Positions 24,281 through 32,998 of a DNA stretch of 38,829 bases are shown here, one piece after another. The stretch's first letter is position 1, and the number at the start of each line of letters is the position of its first letter. The DNA is from an uncultured Lachnospiraceae bacterium (GTDB lineage Bacteria > Bacillota > Clostridia > Lachnospirales > Lachnospiraceae). Under the pieces are notes generated by a model. That model saw only the letters and a list, made by a program, of their open reading frames with translations, did no database searches and was not told the DNA's origin. The translations under genes were made by a program, and so were the position numbers. Location of the stretch: NCBI GenBank assembly GCA_910588755.1, contig CAJUQZ010000023.1:1-38829 (forward strand), in the 5' to 3' direction.

Positions 24281-26008
24281 TCACTCTCTCTCACGCACGA
24301 TCACAAAAGTGGAAGCCTGCACCGCCGGATAAGCCACGCTGGAAACCGCGATCTGGTATATCCCCTCCGTCTCCGGCGCCGTGTACCTTCCGTTCTTGTC
24401 GATCACGCCGCCCTCGCGGTCCTTCACGGTCCATTTCAGCCGCTCGTCCGTAAAGCCCTCGAGCGCAGCTGTAAACACCAGGCTCTCGCCCACAAACACA
24501 TTCGGGTTGTCCGGCTGTATGAAGATGCGCTTCTTCTTCACAGGCTCCGGCCTGCGGATCTCGTTGCGAAGCGCGGTCCAGTGCACCCGCACCTGTCTTG
24601 CGTTGTCATTTTTGATGATCTTGAGTCCAATCTCAAAGGTTCCTTCCGTCGGCATCAGCCGTGCGCCCAGCGCCGCGCTAAACCCGTCCTGCCCCTGAAA
24701 CATGGAAGCGTCGCCAAACAATATCCTGGCGTCGTCGTCAAAGCCCTTGTCCACCTCATAGCCAAGCGATATCGCGACAGGGCCAAAACCCAGACCGTGT
24801 ACAATCTCGTCCGAGTAGGCAACCTCACCCGGGCGCATATGGGAAACGTCAAATATCGTCTCTCCGTAAGCGGCGCGAAGCGGCCGCTCCTCCTCCTTGT
24901 CCTTCTGTGTTTCCGCCTCTGAAATCTTTGCGTCCTTGAGCTTTTGGACATCTCCTACAAGCTTCTGGAGCACAGCTGTGGAAATCTCCGTATGCATGAT
25001 CCTCTGGTCAAACGGCAGCTGCTCGATGCGCTCGATCAGACAGATATTCCCGGCGCGCACCACATAAATCTTTGCGAGGTAGATACCCTGATGAAACGTA
25101 TTTCCCACAATGTAATCCATCGCCGTCTTGTAGTATTGGACCTGCAGCGCCTCATAGTCGTCCATGCCATTGATGTCCGCCTGGTTCATGCAGGGCCGCA
25201 CATCGCTGTAGAGGCGGCTGCCGATCTGAAGGCGGAAGGTATCCGCAAGCAGCGCGGCCTGCGCCTCCACGCCCGTGACACAGGCGGTCTTTAAGGGTAT
25301 CTCAAGCCTGTATTTATCTCCCTTTCCGGGCTCGTCCTTCTGGAAGGCGACGCGCACCCTGTTGCTCTCCCCACTCGTGAGGAAGGCAAGCTCGAGCTCA
25401 TACTCTAAGGAAAACTTCTGCTGTCCCGTATATGTAATCTCCACTCTTAGGACAGTGTCCTTTCCCATCTCGAGAAACCGGGGCAGCACATGGTCAATCT
25501 GCATCTCCTGGCTCTGATAAACCCTTACCCGGTTCTCATACAGCCGTGCCGGGGAATAAATCTCCCGCTCCGGCTCCTCCTGCGTCACATACAGGCGGTA
25601 TCCCTCCTTGTATTTGTTGAACTCGCTGCTGTTTCGGCCCGCGGCGCCCGTGACGTTGTGCATCAGCTCCGTCGCTTCTTCATGGTACTCCAGACACAGA
25701 TAGTAAAATCCCTCGTCCTGCCCGTTTCCGTACCCTTCAAGCTCCGTGATCCTGCGCACCGCCGGCTCGTCGAGCACGATCTCACGCCCCGCAAAGTCCA
25801 GCGCCAGGCCCCGCTCCACAGAAAGGCTCTCATCGTCCACCTCCACGACGTTGAGCCCGCAGACCACACCGGAACCGAACAGAAAACGATTGATGGTCCT
25901 ACGCTTGTCGTTAAAATATTTCTGCTCTGTCTCAAAATCTTCTACTGACAGCAGCTTTCCATAAAAATAGCGGTTCCTCTCAAATGGAAAGCTTTTTAAA
26001 TTCTTCAT
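24281..26008 (-). CDS. CIS-associated protein with FERNRYFYGKLL motif and C-terminal Ig-like domain
   Basis: A 575-residue protein beginning MKNLKSFPFERNRYFYGKLL, followed by EDFETEQKYFNDKRR and GSGVVCGLNV. Proteins with this N-terminus occur in CIS and phage-tail-like loci of other bacteria; I recall no agreed name. The middle part (about 60-480) is strand-rich, and the last 85 residues form an Ig-like domain with WTVKDREGG, DKNGRYTAPETEG and YQIAVSS. ATG 26008 has AGGAGG about 8 nt upstream; the reading from 26092 starts inside the gpI-like gene. It follows that gene by 13 nt, suggesting a baseplate periphery or fibre-base role. The Ig-like end could bind a cell surface. Confidence 0.75.
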   Translation of the reverse strand: MKNLKSFPFERNRYFYGKLLSVEDFETEQKYFNDKRRTINRFLFGSGVVCGLNVVEVDDESLSVERGLALDFAGREIVLDEPAVRRITELEGYGNGQDEGFYYLCLEYHEEATELMHNVTGAAGRNSSEFNKYKEGYRLYVTQEEPEREIYSPARLYENRVRVYQSQEMQIDHVLPRFLEMGKDTVLRVEITYTGQQKFSLEYELELAFLTSGESNRVRVAFQKDEPGKGDKYRLEIPLKTACVTGVEAQAALLADTFRLQIGSRLYSDVRPCMNQADINGMDDYEALQVQYYKTAMDYIVGNTFHQGIYLAKIYVVRAGNICLIERIEQLPFDQRIMHTEISTAVLQKLVGDVQKLKDAKISEAETQKDKEEERPLRAAYGETIFDVSHMRPGEVAYSDEIVHGLGFGPVAISLGYEVDKGFDDDARILFGDASMFQGQDGFSAALGARLMPTEGTFEIGLKIIKNDNARQVRVHWTALRNEIRRPEPVKKKRIFIQPDNPNVFVGESLVFTAALEGFTDERLKWTVKDREGGVIDKNGRYTAPETEGIYQIAVSSVAYPAVQASTFVIVRERE

Positions 26009-26021
26009 CTTTTTTCCTCCT

Positions 26022-27176
26022 CTACTCTGGTGTCTGAAAGGAAGCCTGTTCAGAGACCATACCAACCATAGACGGAATCGCAGCCACACCATTTAAGTTT
26101 GCGCGCTCGTATGCCGTCAGTGTACTGTTTACGCCCACATACACATTCTGTCCCAGATAGATGCCCGGCCGCATGATAATCAGATGCATTCTGATATGTG
26201 CCGGCTTCATATCCTCTATCATTTTTTTCAGGGCATGCTGCTCACGAAGGGAAGGCACTGTCTGCTCCCGCACAAGCACATTCACCTCATACGGGCCGTG
26301 CGCGTAGGACTGTATCAAACTCCTGTACGCCCTCTCATTTCCCCTGTATTCCTCGATATCGCCATATTCCAGGATAAACGGGCGCTCCCCTGTAAAAATC
26401 TCGATCATATATTCTGTATATTCCCTGGTGCCACGAATCAGGTTTTTTCTGACAATCCCCTCCAACAGAAGCCGAAGCTTATCCTCCTGCCACAGGTACG
26501 CGTTGGAAATCCCCACCCACTTCGCGAGCCACCGCAGAAACTCCGGCTCCGCCGTCATCGGGTCAAGCTGCTTTGTGGAATCCGTGATCCGTTCTTCCAG
26601 ATCCTGGTAAACCGCCTCAAACATGCCAAGAAACCTTCCAAGAAACCCTTCCCGGCCGCCCGTCTGGCAGATCGTGGGCAGATACGACAAAAAGCTGCGG
26701 TTCCCTGCATAGATCTTCATGTGGTGGATCTCCGGCAAAAAGCCTGCCTGGCAATACAACTGTATCTCGATCCACAGATACCTCCCCCGCGCGTGATACA
26801 GCAGGATATCCTGGGGATTCTGCACGGTGTGGACCAGGTACGGCTCCATGAGCTGGCGCTTTCTCTCCAGCGAGACCGCACTGCTCTTGATTAACTCCTC
26901 CCACGCAAGGATGCTGCCGTCCACCATCACCTGTGTCTCATCACTGCAGTACATGTAAAAGCGAATCGAATCATCTCCGTAGGCCCTGCTTTGGATCACC
27001 GCACGGTGCCACTGGTTTTTCTTCTCCTCGCTGTCGAGCAGCCGCGAGATAAAGACGCCGTTCTCCGCCCCCTCGTCCGACAGGGCAAGTCCCCGCTCTG
27101 TGATCACTGTGTTTTGCCGGTATCCGGACTCATAACTTTTCTGATTATTAAAAACAAAATATTTTAACTGGTCCAC
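26022..27176 (-). CDS. Phage tail protein I (gpI)-like baseplate protein
   Basis: A 384-residue protein. Residues from about 168 fit the P2 gpI/tail protein I family as found in CIS loci: SYLPTICQ, FLGRFLGMFEAVYQDLEERI, LDPMTAEPEFLRWLAKWVG, and RGTREYTEYMIEIFTGE. The first 160 residues are an extra strand-rich domain, and the C-terminus has an unusual IYLGQNVYVGVNSTL segment. The start is GTG 27176. The only purine-rich stretch upstream is the G10 tract (27193-27184), 7 nt before the GTG, so that homopolymer must act as the ribosome binding site. An ATG at 27181 is in another frame. A 70-nt palindrome fills the spacer to the preceding gene. Confidence 0.85.
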   Translation of the reverse strand: MDQLKYFVFNNQKSYESGYRQNTVITERGLALSDEGAENGVFISRLLDSEEKKNQWHRAVIQSRAYGDDSIRFYMYCSDETQVMVDGSILAWEELIKSSAVSLERKRQLMEPYLVHTVQNPQDILLYHARGRYLWIEIQLYCQAGFLPEIHHMKIYAGNRSFLSYLPTICQTGGREGFLGRFLGMFEAVYQDLEERITDSTKQLDPMTAEPEFLRWLAKWVGISNAYLWQEDKLRLLLEGIVRKNLIRGTREYTEYMIEIFTGERPFILEYGDIEEYRGNERAYRSLIQSYAHGPYEVNVLVREQTVPSLREQHALKKMIEDMKPAHIRMHLIIMRPGIYLGQNVYVGVNSTLTAYERANLNGVAAIPSMVGMVSEQASFQTPE

Positions 27177-27183
27177 GCCATCG

Positions 27184-27193
27184 CCCCCCCCCC
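27184..27193 (-). promoter_or_regulatory. G10 tract acting as ribosome binding site of the gpI-like gene
   Basis: Ten consecutive G residues (minus strand) end 7 nt before the GTG start at 27176. No other Shine-Dalgarno-like sequence is present. Homopolymeric G tracts are prone to slippage, which here would alter ribosome binding rather than reading frame. Confidence 0.6.
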
Positions 27194-27263
27194 TAGTACA
27201 CCGTTTTTTAATTCCTCATATACCAAGCACTTGGTATACGAGGATTAAGAAAACGGTGTCTAG
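27194..27263. repeat. 70-nt near-perfect palindrome between two baseplate genes
   Basis: Two arms of about 34 nt run from CTAG through ACACCGTTTT and a TTAAT/CCTC section to TATACCAAG, meeting at a 2-nt centre near 27228. They differ at only a few positions with one small indel. The outer CTAG of one arm includes the stop codon of the upstream gene (27262-27260). No T-run follows on either strand, so it is not an ordinary terminator. It could be a processing or attenuation hairpin, or a relic of a small palindromic mobile unit. Confidence 0.85.
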
Positions 27264-29380
27264 TCTATTCCGTCCCCGCCCGCCGTAAATATCCTAAAGT
27301 CCATCTCTCCTAGATAGGGCAGCCCGTTCGGGGGAAGCTGCACATCTCCGTTTACCAGATGCCGGAAGCCGCGGCCCCTGGCCTCCACTGACAGGGATCT
27401 GGCCTGCTGCACACAGGGGAGCATATCGATAATCCCATAGAGTTCACTGCACGAAACCGGCCTGCCAATCTCCCAGGACTTTTCGTCCAGATAGGCCCGC
27501 ACCGCCTCCTCGATCATTCGCTCCGCGTCGGTAAACTGAGGCCTGATCACAATTTCCGCAAAAATGGAAATCCCGATATATTCCGGGTTCAGAATCCGGA
27601 TCGTGGTTCCGATCATCTTTCGCCTGCGCAGCATCTGTTCCAGATTCTGGCGGTACTTCCCACTCAGGCAGTCGTCGCGCTCCTTGTAGCTCAGCGGGCG
27701 CACCACGATCGAAACCTCGTTTGGATTCTCGAAAGCCCCGTTTCCCCTGCCCGCCGGTGATACGACCTTGCTGTCTAGGATCAGAAGCCCCGGTGTCTGG
27801 CGGACCAGCTGCTCATAATCCGAGGCGGTCACACCGCGCATGACCTGTCTAAGCTCCGTGCGCAGCCGCTCATAGCACGCCTCCACCGTCTCGTTGTCCC
27901 GGCCGCCGTTTGTCATCTCATACTGCCGCACGAGCAGCTCCGGAAACGCCGGGCACTCATGAATCTTTCCGGCCTTGATGTTTCCTGATTTTCCCTGGCT
28001 GACCTTGAGGCGTATCAAATAGATAGTTCCATCCGGCGCCATGCCATGCTCGCAGTTTCCAAACACAAGCCGCCTTTCCGCCGCCTCCAGGACATAGACC
28101 GCGTCCCCGGACGTACATTTGTCAAAATCCTCCACCCGTCTGTACGAATAATATTTTCCGTCCTGCCTGTCGCGGACCATGAGCTCAAACTCATCGTACA
28201 GGATTCGGTCAAAATCAAGGGCATAGACCTGGTTGGCAGAGCCGTCTCCCACGCCGAGCTTTCGCTTCTCCCAGAAATCGTCCTCATACGCAGCAAGACG
28301 GCATTCAAGCTCCTTTGCTGCCCAATCGGGCCGCAGGAAAAAGAACTGGCATTCCCCATCCGCAGTGTCCTCCCTGCGCCGGATATGCGCGGATTCCCAG
28401 CCGCCGTCCCGCTTTAAATAAAGCCTTGTCTGGCCGGTCTTTGCCAAATACATCGCGCTCTTTACAGAGAGCATCTGCGCGGAATCCGGAAATGCTATCA
28501 TACAGTCCTCGTAATCACAGCAGGAGTACTGCTGCCGGACTTCAATCTCGTTAAAATGCATATTCCGGATCAGCGGCGCCACATCATAGTCGTTCTCTAC
28601 CAAAGTGACGCGAATCTGGTAAGCGCCGTATGCCGCGTCCTCCACCATTTTTCCAGGCAGCTCAAATCCGATCTTCCCGCTCTGCAAAAAAGCATAGGTT
28701 GTGTCGAACACCACGATAAGCTCCTCCCAGCCCTGCGCGGACTGGTACTCCCATTTGAGCCTTGCAAGCGGGATAAAATCCTTGTCAATCGGATTGCGGC
28801 TCACCTCGTAATCCGTGCGGATATCAAACGTAATGACGGTCTGTCCCCTGTTGGAGAACTCCCTGTCCACTATAAAATAGCAGCAATTCCCCTCTTTGGG
28901 ATACGCCCCAAAAGGATAAAGGCGCATCTGTTTCTCCAGATCATTGCCGATATTGACATACTTGTCAAAAAGCGCCCCGCACAGAATATACGCGCCCATC
29001 AGGCGGACCGCGTAGGGCCGCTCCTTTTTGAGGGTCTCAAACACCATGTCCCCGGCATAAAAACGGGTGCCCTTCATCAGAGAAACCTGCGCGTCGGCCA
29101 TGCCGGCAGGAAGCTCCACGCTGACAGCCCCCTGCGCGGGCATGGCGTGATTCATGGAAATCCCAAATAATTTCAGGTATTTCTGCCGCTTCCAGCCGCA
29201 GAGCTGGCTGATATGGTACTGCTGGATTTCCTTTAGCCATGAGAGGAGCCCGACTAGCATAATCCCCGGGTCCGACTGGTTATAATTGGTCCAGTCCGGG
29301 CATCTCCCAGGTATTTGAAATACCGCGTCCGCTTCTATTTCCTGATATGATTTGTCGTCCAGATTCAAATTATAGAACAT
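27260..29380 (-). CDS. Baseplate J/gp6-like protein (second copy)
   Basis: A 706-residue protein starting MFYNLNLDDKSYQEIEADAV at ATG 29380, with AGAAGGAG 9 nt upstream. The N-terminus, with WTNYNQSDPGIMLVGLLSWLKEI, is typical of the gp6/J-like wedge proteins of CIS (Afp11/Afp12 type). A conserved late region (GVTASDYEQLVRQTPG, then VVRPLSYKERDDC and a set ending AYLDEKSWEIGRP) corresponds to the baseplate J core. These proteins form the wedge ring that couples spike and sheath. Two different J-like genes in a row are usual for eCIS. Its stop codon lies in the palindrome before the gpI-like gene. Confidence 0.9.
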   Translation of the reverse strand: MFYNLNLDDKSYQEIEADAVFQIPGRCPDWTNYNQSDPGIMLVGLLSWLKEIQQYHISQLCGWKRQKYLKLFGISMNHAMPAQGAVSVELPAGMADAQVSLMKGTRFYAGDMVFETLKKERPYAVRLMGAYILCGALFDKYVNIGNDLEKQMRLYPFGAYPKEGNCCYFIVDREFSNRGQTVITFDIRTDYEVSRNPIDKDFIPLARLKWEYQSAQGWEELIVVFDTTYAFLQSGKIGFELPGKMVEDAAYGAYQIRVTLVENDYDVAPLIRNMHFNEIEVRQQYSCCDYEDCMIAFPDSAQMLSVKSAMYLAKTGQTRLYLKRDGGWESAHIRRREDTADGECQFFFLRPDWAAKELECRLAAYEDDFWEKRKLGVGDGSANQVYALDFDRILYDEFELMVRDRQDGKYYSYRRVEDFDKCTSGDAVYVLEAAERRLVFGNCEHGMAPDGTIYLIRLKVSQGKSGNIKAGKIHECPAFPELLVRQYEMTNGGRDNETVEACYERLRTELRQVMRGVTASDYEQLVRQTPGLLILDSKVVSPAGRGNGAFENPNEVSIVVRPLSYKERDDCLSGKYRQNLEQMLRRRKMIGTTIRILNPEYIGISIFAEIVIRPQFTDAERMIEEAVRAYLDEKSWEIGRPVSCSELYGIIDMLPCVQQARSLSVEARGRGFRHLVNGDVQLPPNGLPYLGEMDFRIFTAGGDGID

Positions 29381-29439
29381 AATCTGCGCTCCTTCTGTCA
29401 TCGTTTTGCGATTGCTTCCTGCATTTGTGCTGTCCTGCC

Positions 29440-29509
29440 CTGCGGCTGCGCCATGCATTTCCTTCTATCTGCTACTGCAATTGCGCTATGCATTTCCTTC
29501 CGTCATGGC
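29440..29509 (-). repeat. 35-bp tandem duplication between the two J-like genes
   Basis: Units 29440-29474 and 29475-29509 share CTGC..TGCGC(C/T)ATGCATTTCCTTC. The duplication covers the end of the first J-like gene and the spacer. On the minus strand it creates GGAAGGAAATG and a possible 31-codon ORF (29493-29398: MHSAIAVADRRKCMAQPQ and so on), which stops 17 nt before the next gene start. There is no evidence that this ORF is a real gene. Confidence 0.55.
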
Positions 29510-32403
29510 TCTGCGATCACCTCGTGAAAACCGCTTTTTGGCAGCCTGTAGACTGGCAGCAGCCGCTCCTCGTTCACCTCGTACTCCTCAAAGCGCCCGC
29601 TCCTGTACTTCCGCAGGGATAGCTGGCTGATATACTTGACGCCCTCGACCTTTTTCAGGGCATGGGTAATCTGGTTTTTGTCCGGCAGCGTGCCGATCTC
29701 CCACCCGTCCCCGTAAAAGTTGCCGCACATCGGGTCCAGGAAGCGCTCCAGCTCCTCCCTGACGCGTTTCATCGTGGCAAAAATCTCCTTCTTCTGCGTA
29801 AGCTCCAGCACGACCTTCACGTCCAACCGGATCAGCTCCGGCATCACGATGTGGAACTGTCCGCGGTTTAAAATGTTCTCGTCCATGTGCGCGGCCAGCT
29901 CGCTGTAAATCTTCTTCCTGGTGCGCTCAAAGCTGTAAAAGCTCTCGCCGTAATCCATCGGAAGCACCACCAGCGTCACCGCGCCAGGTTTCGGCCGCCC
30001 CAGCTCGTCATACCCTGCAAAGCACCGCACCTTACTGATGTCCCGCGCGGCCTCCCGCGCCATGTCCTCATAGTCCTCCGCCGAGATGCAGCGCCTGTTA
30101 TGGCGCAGCAGGTTCGCGTTTCTCTCCACGGCCTCCATCACAGTTTCCTGCGCAAGCCCGCACACGGTCGAAATGGGATTGAACACACTGTTGATAAACC
30201 CTACTGTCCTGTCCAGGCGGCCGATTTCCCCCACGGACAAATTTCCCTGATCGCCCAGACTGTAGCTGTATTTCACACGAATCTCGATCTCGTCCTGCTC
30301 ATTGCGCCCGGTGGCATTCATATACTTTGGAAACAGCAGCCGTCCGGCGCGGCGGTCCGCCGCGTATTCCTTCCTGTTTCCGCTGCCCTCTGTCAACTCC
30401 GCCACCTCCGTCCACAGCTCCCAGGGGCTGTCCGCGCCGCCATAATGGTCGTCCGCCTTTTGCACATAGACTTCCAGGCTGGAGATATCCATATAAGAAA
30501 GCTGTATCTGTTTCTCCTCCGCGCGCGGTTCGATCCCATAAGATTCCTCCACTGTCTCAATCCCCAGAATACTGGCGGCGTTCGGATAAATGCCCTCAAT
30601 CTTTGGGCAGCTGTCCATATTGCCGCCGCCCGGCTTGCCTTGCTCCTCGCTAAAGCGAATCCAGTACAGGTTTTCATCGAACATATATTCAATCCTGCTG
30701 TCCATGCGGCCATACCAGGAGATCAGACCTGTATGGGCAAATCCTTCCGTGCCGTCGGCCGGGTGCATTTCCTTCCAGCCCTCATCCGACAGATACTCCC
30801 ACTTTATGGACAGACTGTCCTTCACCAGGTCGTGCATGACAAACAGGAATTTGAGCGGGCCTCCCACCGGCGGGTTTGCAAAGCCCATATAACAGGTGCG
30901 CTGCTCCTCCGCCCTCGCCCTGCAGAGAGGAAAGGCAAAGCCCTCCTGGCGCAGCTGCTCCGGCAGGTACACCGTCTGCTCCATGTTGCTGTGCTGGAAG
31001 ACGGCAAGCGGCGTCAGGGGCTCGTCCATATAACTGTAGCTCATGGAAAAATTTCCGATCACAGGGGCGATATATGCGCCCTTTGTCTTGTAGGCATTGT
31101 TCATGCGAATGATTCTGGCGCGAATGCAGTAATTCTCCGCGGAATTGACCAGCGCGGGCGCTATGTCCGCCGGACAGGTAAACTCCATTCTGCGCCGGAC
31201 GCCCCGCAGCCCGTCCTCCACGGCAAAGAGCTCCTTGTACTGGTCAGACACCGCAAGCCGTTTCCATCCGTATCCGTTATAGTATTCCCAGATGACCTCC
31301 CGGATGGTAATATCGTACTCCTGCTCCGGCTCAAACTCCTGTTTGCGCATCACGCGTTTCCAGGAGAACTTCACGCCGGAGGCCATCTCCTCGATGGGAT
31401 TTTTCACAAAGTCAAGGTCAAACTCCACCGATACATGCGCGCCCGGCTTTCCAAAGATCTCCCCGCTGCCAATGCAGCACTCGTCATATATGGACGGTGT
31501 CTGGCCAAACGCGAGAAATTCCTCGATCTCCTGGTCCGTGCCGTTCACATTGACAAACTCCGGCCGCTGCCGCAGGCACTGTGTTCCCAGGCACACGTCC
31601 CGCATATACATGCCCGAGAAAAATTTTCCGTCAAGGATTTCCATAGAGAGCACATAGCGGCCGTCAAATTCCTCCATCGGCGCAATCCCGTGCGCACCGC
31701 CGGGAATCCGGAAGCAGAGGGCGCCATTTTGGTATGTACAGTCCGGGATACGCATAAACGTCTCCCCCGCGCCGTAGTAATATCGCACCCTGTCAGGATC
31801 GCAGAGCGCCTCAAGAAGCTCCTTGTCCGCTCCCCCGCCCTCCAACACCAAAGACAGGTTGGCATCCGCATGGCTTGTGACCATCAATTCCCGGCCAAAA
31901 CAGAATGCCAGCCGGTGGCGCTGCAGGTTCTTTGTCCCGTCCTGGAACAGAAAAAAGGAGGAATCCATCTCGTAGATCGCATCTTCCCTGGGGGCTGAGA
32001 GAAAGATTTTTTGTATATCCAACGGGCACACGAGCACCTCCTCCTGGGTCTCAAACACCAGCTGCCCTTCCGCTCCCTCCGCAAGCAGTCTGGTTCCGGC
32101 CGGAACCTCCGCCTCGCTGAGAAGCCCCTCTGGCATTCCAAACACCACAAAGCCTTCTGCCGGGCTTGCCGGGAGGAGTTTTGCGTTGATTCCGTCAAAG
32201 AAAGAAAATAAATCCCCGGCTACGGACATATTAAATTTTTTGATGTTGTCGTACATCATGTCGGCAAAGATCGACACCAGCGCCGTCCCGGCGTCCGGCT
32301 GCCGCTCATCGTAGCGCCACTCCGGCACATACTGCTTTGCGCATTTTCGCATATAGTCTATGATGTCCTTCCGCGACATTTTCTCCATCTGTGGAATATC
32401 CAT
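29503..32403 (-). CDS. Baseplate J/gp6-like protein (first copy, large)
   Basis: A 966-residue protein. N-terminal features such as WRYDERQPDAGTALVSIFAD and the PASPAEGFVVFGM..VPAGTRL segment match the large putative baseplate assembly proteins of CIS and P2-like tails. The C-terminal third (LRHNRRCISAEDYEDMAREA, SKVRCFAGYDELGRPKPGAV) is the J core, followed by a segment seen in gp6-like proteins (DVKVVLELTQKKEIF). It forms baseplate wedges with the second J-like protein. ATG 32403 has GAGGAAG just upstream, and the gene begins 24 nt after gp25. The long middle insertion (about 200-650) is strand-rich and probably decorates the wedge. Confidence 0.9.
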   Translation of the reverse strand: MDIPQMEKMSRKDIIDYMRKCAKQYVPEWRYDERQPDAGTALVSIFADMMYDNIKKFNMSVAGDLFSFFDGINAKLLPASPAEGFVVFGMPEGLLSEAEVPAGTRLLAEGAEGQLVFETQEEVLVCPLDIQKIFLSAPREDAIYEMDSSFFLFQDGTKNLQRHRLAFCFGRELMVTSHADANLSLVLEGGGADKELLEALCDPDRVRYYYGAGETFMRIPDCTYQNGALCFRIPGGAHGIAPMEEFDGRYVLSMEILDGKFFSGMYMRDVCLGTQCLRQRPEFVNVNGTDQEIEEFLAFGQTPSIYDECCIGSGEIFGKPGAHVSVEFDLDFVKNPIEEMASGVKFSWKRVMRKQEFEPEQEYDITIREVIWEYYNGYGWKRLAVSDQYKELFAVEDGLRGVRRRMEFTCPADIAPALVNSAENYCIRARIIRMNNAYKTKGAYIAPVIGNFSMSYSYMDEPLTPLAVFQHSNMEQTVYLPEQLRQEGFAFPLCRARAEEQRTCYMGFANPPVGGPLKFLFVMHDLVKDSLSIKWEYLSDEGWKEMHPADGTEGFAHTGLISWYGRMDSRIEYMFDENLYWIRFSEEQGKPGGGNMDSCPKIEGIYPNAASILGIETVEESYGIEPRAEEKQIQLSYMDISSLEVYVQKADDHYGGADSPWELWTEVAELTEGSGNRKEYAADRRAGRLLFPKYMNATGRNEQDEIEIRVKYSYSLGDQGNLSVGEIGRLDRTVGFINSVFNPISTVCGLAQETVMEAVERNANLLRHNRRCISAEDYEDMAREAARDISKVRCFAGYDELGRPKPGAVTLVVLPMDYGESFYSFERTRKKIYSELAAHMDENILNRGQFHIVMPELIRLDVKVVLELTQKKEIFATMKRVREELERFLDPMCGNFYGDGWEIGTLPDKNQITHALKKVEGVKYISQLSLRKYRSGRFEEYEVNEERLLPVYRLPKSGFHEVIAEP

Positions 32404-32427
32404 AAACGCTTCCTCGCTTATTACAAA

Positions 32428-32844
32428 CTAAATCTCGCCCTCATTGATATAGAAGGGATACACCATGTTGTACTGGTTGTTGGTTGCCCTGACGACGTAG
32501 CTTACACGGATCGCCAGCAGTCCCTGGTCGATCTGCTCGTCGCTGACCTCGGCGCGGATATCCGTGATCCTGGGCTCCCAGCGAATCAGTGCGTGTTCCA
32601 CCTCGGTCTTCATGGAATACATGGTCGTGTAGTCCACAGACTCGAAAGCATAATCCTGAATCCTGCACCCAAAGTCCGGGTGCATGGGGAGCTCCCCCGG
32701 CCTGGTCCCCATGATGATACGAATGGATTCCTGTATGCTCTCCTCGTTGGAGGACAACTTGATCCGCCCGGTAGCCCCGTCAATCTCAACGGGGAATTTC
32801 CAGCCTGTTCCCAGAAATGCCTTTACACTGCTTATCTGATCCAT
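32428..32844 (-). CDS. gp25-like baseplate wedge protein
   Basis: A 138-residue protein of the gp25/GPW family (Afp9-like), which nucleates sheath assembly at the baseplate. It shows GTGWKFPVEIDGATGRIKLS, then ESIRIIMGTRPGELPMHPDFG and YAFE, which correspond to the conserved gp25 core, and ends with a beta strand pair. Full length for the family. ATG 32844 with AGGG 8 nt upstream is preferred over TTG 32874, which lies in the 13-bp repeat array. Located between the spike and the first J-like gene, as in related loci. Confidence 0.93.
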   Translation of the reverse strand: MDQISSVKAFLGTGWKFPVEIDGATGRIKLSSNEESIQESIRIIMGTRPGELPMHPDFGCRIQDYAFESVDYTTMYSMKTEVEHALIRWEPRITDIRAEVSDEQIDQGLLAIRVSYVVRATNNQYNMVYPFYINEGEI

Positions 32845-32858
32845 GATCTTATCCCTTT

Positions 32859-32991
32859 CATCCAATCGATACAATGCTCTTATGACAACGCTCTAATGCG
32901 TCGTTTTGATACAATGATTTTATACAACGTCTTAATACAATAATTTCATACGTTGTTTTGATACAATGTTTTCATACAATGTGCGTTCATA
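32859..32991. repeat. 13-bp degenerate tandem repeat, about 10 units, between spike gene and gp25
   Basis: Units read on the plus strand follow CAAYGNTTTNATA: for example 32912-32924 CAATGATTTTATA, 32925-32937 CAACGTCTTAATA, 32951-32963 CGTTGTTTTGATA, 32964-32976 CAATGTTTTCATA. Eight units are exactly 13 bp, one is 14 and one 15. It is AT-rich unlike its neighbours and fills almost the entire spacer. It contains no gene. On the transcript it forms the 5' region of gp25. Confidence 0.8.
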
Positions 32992-32998
32992 CTGCACA

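Noticed and set aside
27194..27263. Palindrome as a Rho-independent terminator
   Set aside because: No T-run follows on either strand and the gene order continues without another visible promoter.
29887..31998. Long plus-strand open frame of about 700 codons
   Set aside because: It lies entirely antisense to the first J-like baseplate gene, has no ribosome site, and its His/Arg/Leu-rich translation is typical of a shadow frame of a GC-richer gene.
32859..32991. 13-bp repeats as plasmid-type iterons or CRISPR
   Set aside because: No replication gene is nearby, units are contiguous without spacers, and the site is within a gene operon.
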